A DNA stretch of 64,000 nt from Halomonas sp. BDJS001 (GCF_026104355.1 NZ_CP110535.1:1550001-1614000), one strand, 5' to 3'. Counted from the stretch's first letter, positions 17,688 through 26,810 are shown. The notes: a model not told the origin generated them from the letters alone. Program-made: numbers and translations.

Positions 17688-18713
17688 ATGCAGATGAAGC
17701 AGTTGGCGGTAGCGGTAGCAAGCCTGTTAAGTATCTCCTCGGCTCAAGCCACAACGCTATATGATCAAGAAGGCACGAAGTTCGATATTTATGGGCGTAT
17801 CGCAATGGGGATTGCGGGTGGTGGCCCTGAGTTTGATAGCGCTGGGAATAAAGTCGATGATGGGGCGGAATTCGTTGATGTCTACTCTCGCTTAGGGTTT
17901 CGAATGAGTCATGCCGTTACATCTGATCTAAACGCCTTTGGGCGCTTAGAGTGGCGATTTACTGGCGATGAACGTAATACTGACCAAGGCTTCAATGAAA
18001 TCCGTCAGAGCTATATCGGTTTGACAAGCAAACAGTACGGCACACTGCAAGCAGGTAACTTTGATAGTCTCTACTACCAGTTTGTATCGGCGCCCTTTGA
18101 TGTATATCTTGACCGGGGCCTGCTTTTTAATTCAACCGGGCTACAGTCGCGAGGCGATTCAATTGGTTACTACACGCCCGAGCTGAACGGTTTCACTTCT
18201 TTCCTGCAAGTAAAGCATTACAGTGAGCGTGGATTGACGGCTGCGGAGCAGAGTAGTGAAGGTGATGTCTTTGCCGCACAAGGTGGTATTCGCTATCAGC
18301 AAGGCCCGTTTAAAGTAGGGTTTGGTGCAGTAGAAAACATAGCACGTGGTGGTGGCAGCGGAAACGGCGAAATGCTATATGGTCTAATCGGCTCATACGC
18401 ACTTTCTGATCAGCTAACGATGCGCTTAGGTGTTGAAACCCAAGACAATAGCGATACCTATGGCGGTGGCTTTGAGACGGCTGGTCTAGGTGGTACCTAT
18501 TCAACAGGGCCTTGGGCATTTACCGCAGATTACTACAACGTAGATCGTGATGAAGGCGATGAAAGTAACGCATGGGCTGCGGGAGCTTACTATAAAATTT
18601 CCAGCGCATTTGACGTGTTCGTAGAGCTGGCGGATGGCGATGCGCCCAGCGTGCGAAAAGAAAGCACGGCAGACAGAACGTATTGGCTAACAGGCGCGCG
18701 CTATCACTTCTAA
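17688..18713 (+). CDS. Outer-membrane porin (second of the tandem pair)
   Basis: A 341-residue paralogue of the preceding porin. It shares most of its beta-strand segments (FDIYGRIAMGIAGGGPEF, RLEWRFTGDERNT, YYTPELNGFTSF) and the terminal GARYHF. A signal peptide ends about residue 21 (SAQA before TTLYDQEG). Codon use and base composition are less biased than in the first copy, so it may be less expressed or diverged after duplication. AAGGGG lies near the start codon, and an AT-rich leader with TATAAC at 17614-17619 may be the promoter. The two loops that differ most probably face outside. Confidence 0.93.
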   Translation: MQMKQLAVAVASLLSISSAQATTLYDQEGTKFDIYGRIAMGIAGGGPEFDSAGNKVDDGAEFVDVYSRLGFRMSHAVTSDLNAFGRLEWRFTGDERNTDQGFNEIRQSYIGLTSKQYGTLQAGNFDSLYYQFVSAPFDVYLDRGLLFNSTGLQSRGDSIGYYTPELNGFTSFLQVKHYSERGLTAAEQSSEGDVFAAQGGIRYQQGPFKVGFGAVENIARGGGSGNGEMLYGLIGSYALSDQLTMRLGVETQDNSDTYGGGFETAGLGGTYSTGPWAFTADYYNVDRDEGDESNAWAAGAYYKISSAFDVFVELADGDAPSVRKESTADRTYWLTGARYHF

Positions 18714-18753
18714 GGTCGCTCTAATGTATTAAAAATAATTTGTTTATATGACG

Positions 18754-18783
18754 ACGGTCTCATTAATGAGGCCGTTTTTTTTG
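18754..18783 (+). terminator. Rho-independent terminator of second porin
   Basis: ACGGTCTCAT pairs with ATGAGGCCGT (one G-T pair) across a two-base TA gap, followed by eight T. Confidence 0.9.
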
Positions 18784-18965
18784 GGGGTTCCAACAACAGT
18801 TATTTTTACACGAAGAATGAATAAGCTGTACAGGGGTTGTCCATGTAGAGCCGCTGGCAGTATTCCCCTACAATGGGCGGCTGGCAAAAGTGCTTTGTGC
18901 TTATGCCAACCACTTTCATCCACCCAGAGAAGTAGGGCAAGGGAATACGCCCGTCACAATCCCTG

Positions 18966-18977
18966 GGCGGTAGCGTG
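18966..18977 (+). promoter_or_regulatory. ops element (RfaH recruitment site) in capsule operon leader
   Basis: GGCGGTAGCGTG is an exact match to the 12-base ops element at which RNA polymerase pauses and loads the antiterminator RfaH. It lies 20 bases before the lipoprotein start at the head of the capsule export genes, where ops is found in enterobacterial capsule, LPS and haemolysin operons. TACAAT at 18869-18874 is a possible -10 box upstream, without a clear -35. No rfaH gene is in this window. Confidence 0.8.
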
Positions 18978-18997
18978 CCTTTTATTTGGAAATAATG

Positions 18998-19405
18998 ATG
19001 TCGACACCTCAACGTTTACCCGTGATGCGAGCTCGTATGCTGTTGGCGATGCTTAGTGCTGCCATCTTAACCGGCTGCGCTTCCTATCCAGCGAGCAATA
19101 CGCAGCAAGAAGCGCAATACGTACTGAATAATGATCCCGCTACGTTAATAAAGAATGCAAACCTCAATGAGTTTTTAGCCCAAGCGCCTGCAGGCGGCAT
19201 CATCAATGTTGCTAACTCGCCATGGGGGGACGGTGTTGAGATAGTCGCCGATGCCGCCTACTTAGCTGCCAGTGGTCGTGAATGCCGTAAGCTCAAGGTG
19301 GTAGCCGCAGGTAGCAGCAACGCCCGTACCGCGCTAGTGTGCAAAACGCCTGATGGCTGGGTTGATCAACGCGTTGTCATCGAAACCACAGAAGGGCGTT
19401 ACTAA
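18998..19405 (+). CDS. Small lipoprotein at head of capsule export operon
   Basis: The product of about 135 residues has a basic N-terminus, a hydrophobic stretch and a lipobox LTGC, with Cys about residue 27 as the lipid-modified residue, so it should be an outer- or inner-membrane lipoprotein. The mature part is small and contains ASGRECRKLKV and ALVCKTPDGWV, with two cysteines that could form a disulfide. This resembles small lipoproteins found beside KpsD/Wza-type export genes, but no function is known to me. ATG 18998 is chosen because GGA is better spaced; ATG 18995 is equally possible. Its stop overlaps the next start (TAATG). Confidence 0.7.
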   Translation: MSTPQRLPVMRARMLLAMLSAAILTGCASYPASNTQQEAQYVLNNDPATLIKNANLNEFLAQAPAGGIINVANSPWGDGVEIVADAAYLAASGRECRKLKVVAAGSSNARTALVCKTPDGWVDQRVVIETTEGRY

Positions 19406-21126
19406 TGCGAGCTGCCAACATGCTAAAACGTTTAAAGGTTACCCGCCCACTCGCCCTCATGTCGACCGTGCTGATGGGAAGCTGCATAGCAGCACCAGCA
19501 TGGGCGCAAGCGATAAGCTTGCCAGACACCATTCTTCCTAGAGAACAGGTGAATCAGCAGGAGCAGGTAAATGATACCCCACGGGCCGATTGGCGCAGTG
19601 GCACAGTAGGGCCTGTGGTCTCAGCTCCTCAAGATCCTGATGTATTACCCCCTTTTGGTGCCAACCTGTTCAGCGGTGGTTTCCGCGGAGCAATGGGGGA
19701 TGGTCTCAATCCGGATTACCGCATTAAACCCGGTGACCAAGTCACAGTTCGCGCTTGGGGCGCATTTGAACTTGACCGTGTTCTGCCCGTTGATGCCCAG
19801 GGTAATATTTTTATTCCCGGCTCTGGCCCGCTCAACGTTGAAGGGCAAAACAGCCAGGAAGTGGATGCTAGCGTTCGCCAAGCCATTACGTCGGTTTACC
19901 CAGACAACGTAGAGGTATATACCAACCTTCAAGGCGTTCAGCCTGTAGCGGTATACGTAACCGGCTATGTAGAAAACCCCGGCCGCTATGCAGGAACACC
20001 GAACGACTCATTGCTCTATTTTCTAGACCAGTCCGGCGGCATTGACCAAGACCTGGGAAGTTACCGACAAATCCGCGTTGTCAGAGACGGCCGCGATGTG
20101 GCCACCGTCGATCTGTATGATTTCTTAATCAACGGCAATATTCCCCGTCCACAATTTAAGGATGGCGATACCATCGTTGTTGAAGAGCGCGGACCAGCGA
20201 TTGCCGTTGGTGGCGACGTCCACCGAGAGTACCGTTATGAAATGACGGGCACTACCTTGAGTGGCGCTGAACTAGTGAATTTAGCGCGGCTAAGAAGTGG
20301 CGTATCACACGTTTTACTGCGTGGTGATCGTGAAAGTGGGCCTATCGCTCAATACTTCCCCATCGATATGTTTTACGGCCAAACGATACGTAGCGGCGAT
20401 GATGTGCAATTTAGTGCCGATAAGCGCAGTGAAACCATCGTTGTAGAAGTGGAAGGTAGCTACTATGGCCCCTCCCGCTACGCGTTACCTCGCGATGCCC
20501 GTCTAAGCGAACTGCTGGATGCCATTGCCGTACCGGAAAATATGACAGCTGTAGAAAGTATCTCGCTACGTAGGGAAAGTGTTAAAGAGCAGCAGGAGCA
20601 ATCCCTTGAAGACAGCCTACGCCGCCTCGAAACGACTTACCTGGGTGCATCTTCAAGCACAAACGAAGAAGCGCAGATTCGAGTACAAGAAGCCGAACTG
20701 ATCCAAAACTTTATCCAGCGTGCCGGCGAATTAGAGCCCAGCGGCCGTTTGGTGGTCGCTTATAACGATCGTATTTCGGATATACGTTTACAGGACGGTG
20801 ATGTAGTCACCATTCCAGAAGTCAGCGACTCCATGCTGATTAGTGGAGAAGTGCTAGTGCCTCAAGCCGCTGTATACCGGCCAGGCATGAACGTAATTGA
20901 TTACATTGAAAGCGCTGGCGGCTTCACTGAGCGTGCCGATGACGATCATATCCTTGTGGTTCGCCAAAACGGTGCGGTTGAAAACGCACGCAACGTGAAC
21001 CTGCGTCCCGGCGACGAAATCCTCGTCATGCCAGCACCACCGACCCACAATCTTCAGCTAGCCTCAACCATCACGCAGATTCTTTACCAAGTAGCGGTCG
21101 CAACCCGCGTAGCGGTTGATTTGTAA
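19405..21126 (+). CDS. kpsD: Capsule polysaccharide export protein, KpsD/Wza-type
   Basis: The 573-residue secreted protein has a signal peptide ending APAWAQA (about residue 35), a polysaccharide export (poly_export) domain (about 105-190; YRIKPGDQVTVRAWG) and then several SLBB-like repeats (VYVTGYVENPGRYAG, IVVEVEGSYYGPSRYALP, MLISGEVLVPQAAVYRPG). Such proteins form or line the outer-membrane exit channel for capsule. The length and order fit KpsD of ABC-transporter-dependent (group 2) capsules better than Wza, and KpsM, KpsE and KpsT homologues follow. It overlaps the lipoprotein gene by one base and probably depends on RfaH through the upstream ops site. Confidence 0.85.
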   Translation: MRAANMLKRLKVTRPLALMSTVLMGSCIAAPAWAQAISLPDTILPREQVNQQEQVNDTPRADWRSGTVGPVVSAPQDPDVLPPFGANLFSGGFRGAMGDGLNPDYRIKPGDQVTVRAWGAFELDRVLPVDAQGNIFIPGSGPLNVEGQNSQEVDASVRQAITSVYPDNVEVYTNLQGVQPVAVYVTGYVENPGRYAGTPNDSLLYFLDQSGGIDQDLGSYRQIRVVRDGRDVATVDLYDFLINGNIPRPQFKDGDTIVVEERGPAIAVGGDVHREYRYEMTGTTLSGAELVNLARLRSGVSHVLLRGDRESGPIAQYFPIDMFYGQTIRSGDDVQFSADKRSETIVVEVEGSYYGPSRYALPRDARLSELLDAIAVPENMTAVESISLRRESVKEQQEQSLEDSLRRLETTYLGASSSTNEEAQIRVQEAELIQNFIQRAGELEPSGRLVVAYNDRISDIRLQDGDVVTIPEVSDSMLISGEVLVPQAAVYRPGMNVIDYIESAGGFTERADDDHILVVRQNGAVENARNVNLRPGDEILVMPAPPTHNLQLASTITQILYQVAVATRVAVDL

Positions 21127-21134
21127 CCCTATTG

Positions 21135-21226
21135 GCCACGGAAGACACGGAAAGCACGGAAAATATAGGGTTTTGACCTTATTTAAGGTTTTGTCCTTAT
21201 CCGTGTTTTCAGTGAGTGTCCGTGGC
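21135..21226. repeat. GCCACGGA/TCCGTGGC palindromic element, copy 1
   Basis: Ends GCCACGGA and TCCGTGGC are perfect inverted repeats. Internal GAAGACACGGA and TCCGTGTTTTCAGTGAG also pair in part. A 92 bp intergenic element between kpsD and kpsM, related to copies at 29318 and 30326. Confidence 0.8.
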
Positions 21227-21274
21227 TAACATTCAAAAGGCACAAATCTTGTTTCACTTTCAAGAAGTAGCGCT

Positions 21275-22087
21275 ATGGATAACGTAAACAGCGGCCCTCG
21301 GCGGAGCGCACGGACACCGTGGCAAGTCACGCGCAGCGTGTGGTACGCCATGTTCATGCGCGAAGCCATTTCGCGCACCATGTCAGACCGCATGGGCTGG
21401 TTCTGGATGATCTTCGAACCATTCGCCTTTATTGCCATTATGGTCGCGATACGTAGTTTTATTCGCAGTGACCGCCTAGTCGTAAATGCCGAATTTATTC
21501 CCTGGATGATCGCCGGTTTAATGGGCTTTTTCTTGGTACGTGAAGGCATGATGCGGGGAATGGGGGCTGTAGATGGAAACAAAGCTCTGTTTGCTTATCG
21601 TCAAGTACAGCCCGTGGATCCAGTGCTAGTGCGCAACTTTTTAGAAGGCATGCTGCGCAGTTTTATCTTCCTGCTTTTTATTGGCGGCGGATTAATGCTG
21701 GGGTTAGACATGTACCCAGATAATGCCATTAGAGTAGTGGCTGCCTGGATTTCATTATGGAGCCTCGGACTCGGCCTAGGATTGATAACCTCGGTGGCAG
21801 CATCCTTGGTGCCCGAGATTGGCCGCGTGGTACGCATGGCTTCTTTACCACTGCTAATTATCTCTGGGGTGATTTTGCCATTAAATGCCTTACCTCATTG
21901 GCTGCTTGAATACCTGATGCTTAATCCTATTCCCCATGGCCTTGAAACGCTGCGATTGGGTTTTTTTGACAAGTACCATGTCGTCCAGGGCACCAGTATG
22001 CTCTATTTCTGGCTCTTTACATTCACGCTAATCGCCCTGGGGCTATTGATGCACCTGCGCTTTATTGATCGTTTGAAGGCACAATAA
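21275..22087 (+). CDS. kpsM: Capsule ABC transporter permease (KpsM-like)
   Basis: The 270-residue ABC-2-type membrane protein has about six membrane helices. Its N-terminal cytoplasmic segment (MFMREAISRTMSDRMGWFW) and the C-terminal region LNPIPHGLETLRLGFF are typical of polysaccharide exporters of the KpsM/BexB/CtrC class. It would form the inner-membrane channel for the lipid-linked polymer, powered by the KpsT-like ATPase at 25863. The kpsE-like gene starts 4 bases after its stop, so the two are co-transcribed. Confidence 0.88.
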   Translation: MDNVNSGPRRSARTPWQVTRSVWYAMFMREAISRTMSDRMGWFWMIFEPFAFIAIMVAIRSFIRSDRLVVNAEFIPWMIAGLMGFFLVREGMMRGMGAVDGNKALFAYRQVQPVDPVLVRNFLEGMLRSFIFLLFIGGGLMLGLDMYPDNAIRVVAAWISLWSLGLGLGLITSVAASLVPEIGRVVRMASLPLLIISGVILPLNALPHWLLEYLMLNPIPHGLETLRLGFFDKYHVVQGTSMLYFWLFTFTLIALGLLMHLRFIDRLKAQ

Positions 22088-22090
22088 ACT

Positions 22091-23191
22091 ATGCAACGTT
22101 CTTTTCGTCGTTTTGTAAAAACATCGCCACATTGGGCCGTGGCTATAATCGCGATTGCTGTAGTCTCGTTTTACTGGTTTGTATGGGCGGAGGAGCGCTA
22201 TGTATCCCGCGCCACCGTAGTGTTAGAAAGCCCCCAGGTCGCTACGCCGGAATTTAGCCTGTCGTCAATTATGGGCAGTGGCGGAGGTGGTAATACTCAC
22301 GATTTATTACTGCTGCGTGAGCACTTACTCTCAGTTGATATGCTGCGCCTACTGGATGAGCAACTCGATTTTCGTAGCCACTATACCGAGCATGGAGACA
22401 TCTTCGCCAAGCTGCATAACCGTGATGCTCCTATTGAAGATCTGCACAAGTACTACCTACGCCGGGTAGAAATTGAGCTGGATGAGTACGCAGGCGTGCT
22501 CAATATCCATGTGCAGGCGTATACACCTGAATTTGCCCATGAAGTGGCCACGCTCCTGCTGGAAGCAGGTGAAGACCATATGAATGAAATGGGGCACCGT
22601 TTAGCCGATGAGCAGGTGAAATTTTTAGAACAGCAAATGGTTCGACTTGAAGAGCGCTTTGAAGAGACCCGCGCCAAGCTGCTTGAATTTCAAAACCAAT
22701 ATGGTTTGGTTTCACCCACCGCAACGGTGGAAAATATTAACCAAGTGGTGGCGACGCTTGAGGCTGACTTAGCCCGCCTGCAAGCCCAGCGCAGCGCTTT
22801 AGCCAGCTTTCAAAGCTCCCAGTCTTCTGAATTGCGCCAAGTCGAGCGTAATATCACCGCATTACGCGACCAAATTATTGAACAGCGTGATCGAATCGCC
22901 CAAGCATCCGGCGACTCGCTCAACAGTGTTTCAGCGCAATACGAAACACTAGAATTGCAGGCACAGTTTGCTCAGGAAACCTACTCAAGTGCGCTGGCGG
23001 CGTTAGAAAACACCCGCCTGGAAGCTGCCCGCCAGCTCAAACAGGTGAGCATACTGCAAAGCCCGCTGTTCCCGGAGTATCCCACAGAACCCAACCGGCT
23101 CTACAACAGCAGCGTATTCGCTATCATCACCATCTTCCTCGCTTTCATCTTCAGCATGCTGATGATGATCATCAAAGATCACCGCGATTAA
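22091..23191 (+). CDS. kpsE: Capsule export inner-membrane protein (KpsE-like)
   Basis: The 366-residue protein has one N-terminal membrane helix (about 16-33), a long periplasmic region with coiled coils (about 180-320; LEERFEETRAKLLEFQNQYG) and a C-terminal membrane helix (about 340-362). This is the layout of KpsE/BexC/CtrB polysaccharide co-polymerase-like proteins that link the ABC transporter to KpsD. Four bases separate it from kpsM. Downstream the operon is interrupted by repeat DNA and three unrelated genes before kpsT. Confidence 0.87.
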   Translation: MQRSFRRFVKTSPHWAVAIIAIAVVSFYWFVWAEERYVSRATVVLESPQVATPEFSLSSIMGSGGGGNTHDLLLLREHLLSVDMLRLLDEQLDFRSHYTEHGDIFAKLHNRDAPIEDLHKYYLRRVEIELDEYAGVLNIHVQAYTPEFAHEVATLLLEAGEDHMNEMGHRLADEQVKFLEQQMVRLEERFEETRAKLLEFQNQYGLVSPTATVENINQVVATLEADLARLQAQRSALASFQSSQSSELRQVERNITALRDQIIEQRDRIAQASGDSLNSVSAQYETLELQAQFAQETYSSALAALENTRLEAARQLKQVSILQSPLFPEYPTEPNRLYNSSVFAIITIFLAFIFSMLMMIIKDHRD

Positions 23192-23194
23192 GAT

Positions 23195-23250
23195 TGGGGT
23201 GAAGGGTGAGGGGTACGAAACGATTCACCATTTACCGCTTACAATTCACA
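23195..23250 (-). repeat. Heptamer TCAC tract after kpsE
   Basis: GGGTGAAGGGTGAGGGG (reverse orientation) changes to forward 7-mers GATTCAC, CATTTAC, CGCTTAC, AATTCAC just after the kpsE stop. It abuts a hairpin repeat. Confidence 0.65.
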
Positions 23251-23256
23251 TTTTGG

Positions 23257-23635
23257 TAGCGCGTGGTAACGAAGAACGCGAGTTCAACGAGCGTTCGTAG
23301 GCACCCGCGGGTGGCGGCGGAACGACGCCCGACGGCACCCAACCAACCTTGCCTACACGAGCCAACCCCGGCACCGCTCCGCGCTGCTTTCGCGGGTGCG
23401 CCGTAGGCTTACCACGCGCTACTAAATTACGCATGCACTTGGAGGTGGGGATTCCAAGGGAGTGTGAATCACACCACCGAAACTGAGTGAGTGCACATAC
23501 CCGTAGCGCGTGGTAACGAAGAGCGCGAGTTCAGCGAGCGTTCGTAGGCACCCGCGGGAGGCGTCGGCACGACGCCCAGTGGCACAGAGCCAAACCTCGG
23601 CACCGCTCCGCGCTGCTCCTGTGGGTGTTGATGCA
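23257..23635 (-). repeat. Dispersed hairpin repeat, one full and one partial unit
   Basis: A full unit spans 23257-23421, with TAGCGCGTGGTAA and TTACCACGCGCTA at its ends, in the orientation opposite to the 6.5 and 54-57 kb copies. A linker follows, then a second left end at 23504-23516 whose copy fades near 23630. No gene is seen in 23192-23666. Confidence 0.8.
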
Positions 23636-23666
23636 GTGATCCAAACTAAGTTTGTAGTTTGAAAAT

Positions 23667-23924
23667 ATGTATAGTCATCGTTTCAAAGTGGATATTCACA
23701 TAACACGCCATGCCAGTGAGCGCATGGCTGCTCGAAATATCACAGAAGGTGAACTGCTAGAATTGGTAGAACGGGGGAAAGTAAAGTACAAAGATGCTAC
23801 CCGGTTTTGGGTAGCGCGATACTTTGAAAATCGCCAAGACAACCTTTTGTCTGTCGCAGCTGTCTTAGAAGATAAGCTAGTTGTCAAAACCGTTATGCAT
23901 CACTTTGAGTGGGAGGATGAGTAA
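23667..23924 (+). CDS. DUF4258-like protein (possible toxin of a two-gene module)
   Basis: A small 85-residue protein with HITRHASERMAARNI near the N-terminus and a C-terminal VVKTVMHH, the layout of DUF4258 proteins (a RelE/BrnT-like fold in some). Its stop overlaps the start of a DUF2283-like gene (TAATG), and such DUF4258/DUF2283 pairs are often listed as toxin-antitoxin-like modules; activity here is not shown. It sits between hairpin repeats inside the capsule export locus. Confidence 0.72.
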   Translation: MYSHRFKVDIHITRHASERMAARNITEGELLELVERGKVKYKDATRFWVARYFENRQDNLLSVAAVLEDKLVVKTVMHHFEWEDE

Positions 23925-24115
23925 TGCGTACAACCTACGATGAAGCAGATGACATTTTAGTCCTGCATCTTTCAGATAAACATACGGTTAAAGAAGTCTC
24001 ACAAGACTGGAATACCCATATTAGTTACGCGGGAGATGGCACAATTACCGAAATTGTCATCCTTGACGCTTCTAAGCAGGGGGCATGGCCGCTCTTAAAG
24101 AGCCAAGCAGCATAA
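23924..24115 (+). CDS. DUF2283-like protein (possible antitoxin partner)
   Basis: A 63-residue protein with the DUF2283 pattern: YDEADDILVLHLSD at the N-terminus, an ISYAGDGTITEIVILDAS middle and a short C-terminal tail. It overlaps the DUF4258-like gene by one base, so it is almost certainly translated with it. The role is inferred only from the pairing. Confidence 0.72.
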   Translation: MRTTYDEADDILVLHLSDKHTVKEVSQDWNTHISYAGDGTITEIVILDASKQGAWPLLKSQAA

Positions 24116-24118
24116 CCA

Positions 24119-24330
24119 ACCCCCGGCACCGCTCCGCGCTGCTCCCGCGGGTGCGCCTGAGGCTTACCACGCGCTACAAATCACGCACGCACAGAACGCA
24201 GTGAAAGAACCCGTAGCGCGCGGTAACGAAGAAGGCGAGCTTAGCGAGCGTTCGTAGGCACCCGCGAAAGGCGTCGGAACGACGCCCAATAGCACAAAGC
24301 CAAAACCCCGGCACCGTCCCACGCTGACAC
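24119..24330 (-). repeat. Dispersed hairpin repeat, two half units
   Basis: The right end TTACCACGCGCTA lies at 24164-24176, preceded by the GCACCGCTCCGCGCTGCTCC core. A second copy begins TAGCGCGCGGTAA near 24214 (one mismatch), followed by CGAGCTTAGCGAGCGTTCGTAGGC in pieces. The next stretch is a heptamer tract. Confidence 0.7.
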
Positions 24331-24340
24331 CAAACGACTT

Positions 24341-24379
24341 ACGCCTCACACCTCACGATTCACCACTAACGGTTTACCA
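24341..24379 (+). repeat. Heptamer TCAC tract up to the MBL-nuclease start
   Basis: ACGCCTCAC, ACCTCAC, GATTCAC, CACTAAC and GGTTTAC run up to the ATG at 24380, leaving no normal ribosome-binding site. Confidence 0.7.
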
Positions 24380-25795
24380 ATGCTCGACATCATTCACCAC
24401 GGCGGAGCCACTGGCGTAACGGGGAGCTGCCACCAACTGCTACTCAATCGTCACGAATCGCTACTGGTGGATTGTGGCCTCTTCCAAGGGGAAGACGCCG
24501 CGGAAGACAGCTTCGAGCAGCTACAAATTGAATTCGATATCAGTACCGTTAAGGCGCTCGTCATTACCCACGTCCATATTGACCACGTGGGCAGGCTGCC
24601 TTACCTACTGGCCGCAGGTTTCACCGGCCCGATTATCTGCTCAATCCCCACGGCCAAGCTACTTCCCCTGGTGATTGAGGACGCGCTAAAGGTCGGCTTC
24701 ACCCGCAACGGCCAACTGATCGAGCGCTTTCAAGCGCAGCTCGAAAAGCAAATTGTGAGCGTGCCCTATGGCAAATGGCACAACATAGGTAGGGCAAGCG
24801 ACGTAAGCGATCACAACGGCGCAAGCACCGGCACCACACGGGTAAAACTAAAACGGGCAGGGCACATTCTCGGTTCCAGCTACGTTGAAGTAAGCTACCA
24901 GGATGTACATACCGGCGAAAAAGAGCGAATCGTCTTCTCCGGCGACTTAGGCGCCCCCTACGCACCGCTATTACCTGCGCCAAAGTCGCCCTACGGCTGC
25001 GACCAACTGGTACTCGAAAGCACCTATGGCAACCGCACTCATCCAGACCGTCGCCAGCGCCGCGCCACCCTAAAAGCCGCTATAGAGCAAGCACTCGCTA
25101 ACGGTGGCACGGTGATGGTGCCTGCGTTTAGCATTGGCCGCACCCAAGAGCTGCTCTACGAGCTAGAAACCATTATTCACCACGCGCGCTCACCACAGTG
25201 GCAGTCACTGGAAATCATTGTCGACTCACCGCTAGCCGCCCGTTTTACAAAGGTTTTCCGCGAGCTAAAACCCTATTGGGATAAAGAAGCGCAAGGGCGC
25301 CTGCGCAGTGGCCGCCACCCGCTCAACTTTGCCAATCTCTACACCGTAGATAGCCACGCAGAGCATGAACAAACCGTTGAGTACCTAGCCAAAACAGGCC
25401 GCCCAGCAGTAGTCATTGCCGCCAGCGGCATGTGTGCAGGCGGGCGAATCATGAACTATCTCAAAGCCATGCTGGGTGATGAACGTCACCAAGTACTGTT
25501 CGTAGGCTACCAAGGGGCAGGCACCCCAGGGCGGGATATACAGCAATACGGCCCCCTGGGCGGCTGGGTAGCCATCGACGGTGAACGGTTTGATATAAAA
25601 GCAGGCGTAACCTCCATCAGCGGTTACTCCGCCCACGCCGACCAAAAAGACCTACTCAACTTCGTAAAGCGCATGCGTCGCTGGCCCCACACCATTCGCC
25701 TGGTTCACGGCGAACAAACCGCCCGCGCAGCGCTCAAAGCTGAACTTGAAAGCCTCTATAAACGCAAAGGCAGAAGTGTAACGGTAAGGAGTTAG
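24380..25795 (+). CDS. Metallo-beta-lactamase/beta-CASP RNA nuclease-like protein
   Basis: The 471-residue soluble protein has the metal-binding motif THVHIDHVGRLP (about 56-67) in an MBL fold. A beta-CASP insertion follows (LESTYGNRTHPD, VMVPAFSIGRTQELLYEL, ASGMCAGGRIMNYLKAML), then the C-terminal RNA-specificity motif ISGYSAHADQKDLL. This is the CPSF/YSH1-like family, likely a metal-dependent RNA endonuclease or exonuclease. Why it lies inside a capsule export locus is unclear; it is framed by heptamer tracts on both sides and may be a cassette carried in with them. No Shine-Dalgarno sequence is visible. Confidence 0.85.
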   Translation: MLDIIHHGGATGVTGSCHQLLLNRHESLLVDCGLFQGEDAAEDSFEQLQIEFDISTVKALVITHVHIDHVGRLPYLLAAGFTGPIICSIPTAKLLPLVIEDALKVGFTRNGQLIERFQAQLEKQIVSVPYGKWHNIGRASDVSDHNGASTGTTRVKLKRAGHILGSSYVEVSYQDVHTGEKERIVFSGDLGAPYAPLLPAPKSPYGCDQLVLESTYGNRTHPDRRQRRATLKAAIEQALANGGTVMVPAFSIGRTQELLYELETIIHHARSPQWQSLEIIVDSPLAARFTKVFRELKPYWDKEAQGRLRSGRHPLNFANLYTVDSHAEHEQTVEYLAKTGRPAVVIAASGMCAGGRIMNYLKAMLGDERHQVLFVGYQGAGTPGRDIQQYGPLGGWVAIDGERFDIKAGVTSISGYSAHADQKDLLNFVKRMRRWPHTIRLVHGEQTARAALKAELESLYKRKGRSVTVRS

Positions 25796-25803
25796 CTGAT
25801 AGC

Positions 25804-25853
25804 AGTGAGGTGTTCCCCCTCACAAGCGAAGCGCTAACCCCTTACCCTTCACC
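25804..25853. repeat. Heptamer TCAC/AAGCGAAGCGCT tract before kpsT
   Basis: GTGAGG faces CCCTCAC across a short gap, then AAGCGAAGCGCT and CCCTTCACC. The same AAGCGAAGCGCT block appears inside rfbB (27738-27749) and inverted after rfbB (27972-27985). Confidence 0.65.
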
Positions 25854-25862
25854 AAAAAACCA

Positions 25863-26810
25863 ATGATTGAAATCAAAAACCTCTACAAACGCTACCACAA
25901 CCACCACGGCAGCGACTGGGTGCTAAAAGACATCAACCTCACCATCCCCAAAGGGGTAAGTGTCGGTTTGATTGGTGCTAACGGCGCGGGTAAATCCACA
26001 CTGCTGCGTTTAATCGCCGGTATGGATTCACCTGAGCGTGGTGAAGTGATTCGTCACAGCCGGGTTTCCTGGCCCGTTGGGCTAGCAGGGGGCATGCAAA
26101 ATAGTATGACTGGGCGCCAGAACGCCAAATTTGTCGCTAGGGTGCAAGGCTCCACCCCCCAGGAAGTTCAGCGGGTTATTCAATTTGTAGAAGAGTTTGC
26201 AGAAATTGGTGAGGCATTTGATGAACCGGTGCGCACATACTCTTCCGGTATGCGTTCACGTATATCCTTTGGACTATCACTCGCCTTCGATTTTGATATC
26301 TATATATCCGATGAAGCCACGGCGGTGGGTGACAGAGCTTTTAAAGAAAAGGCCAAAGCGTTATTCCAATCTAAAGTGGGTGAAGCCTCGTTAATTATGG
26401 TCTCCCACTCAGAAGGTATCTTAAAAGATTTATGCTCCGCTGGTCTTTACCTGAATGAAGGCACCGCTCATTGGTACGATAATATCAACGATGCCATTAA
26501 GGCCTATCACGACGATATAGATACGCATAAAGCTGTTTCAACGGTGGCAAAAGCTAAGCAACCGGAGCCAGTGTCGAAGATTGACCCCAACCTTCCACAA
26601 GACATAGCCGGTGCTGAAAAGCACCTTCAGCAATGCCGCGTTAAATTAAAAGAAGCAAAGCGATCTCTTGATGTCGCCAAAACAGAAAAACTGCTGCCGC
26701 TATATCTAGACCAAATAACGAAAGATATACCTAAAAGAGAACGCCAGGTTACGCATGCGATTCAGCATCTAGACGCGCTAAAGCAAGCGTCCTCGCAGGT
26801 GGAAATGTAA
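25863..26810 (+). CDS. kpsT: Capsule ABC transporter ATPase (KpsT-like) with C-terminal coiled coil
   Basis: The N-terminal 220 residues form an ABC ATPase: Walker [10 protein letters not shown] (about 38-46), signature YSSGMRSR, Walker [13 protein letters not shown] and switch histidine in MVSHSEG. The small size and the SSGM signature match KpsT-class capsule exporters. About 95 extra residues form a charged helical tail (about 240-305), longer than the usual KpsT. It energises the KpsM-like permease 3.8 kb upstream. The start codon follows a heptamer tract and has no obvious ribosome-binding site. Confidence 0.87.
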   Translation: MIEIKNLYKRYHNHHGSDWVLKDINLTIPKGVSVGLIGANGAGKSTLLRLIAGMDSPERGEVIRHSRVSWPVGLAGGMQNSMTGRQNAKFVARVQGSTPQEVQRVIQFVEEFAEIGEAFDEPVRTYSSGMRSRISFGLSLAFDFDIYISDEATAVGDRAFKEKAKALFQSKVGEASLIMVSHSEGILKDLCSAGLYLNEGTAHWYDNINDAIKAYHDDIDTHKAVSTVAKAKQPEPVSKIDPNLPQDIAGAEKHLQQCRVKLKEAKRSLDVAKTEKLLPLYLDQITKDIPKRERQVTHAIQHLDALKQASSQVEM

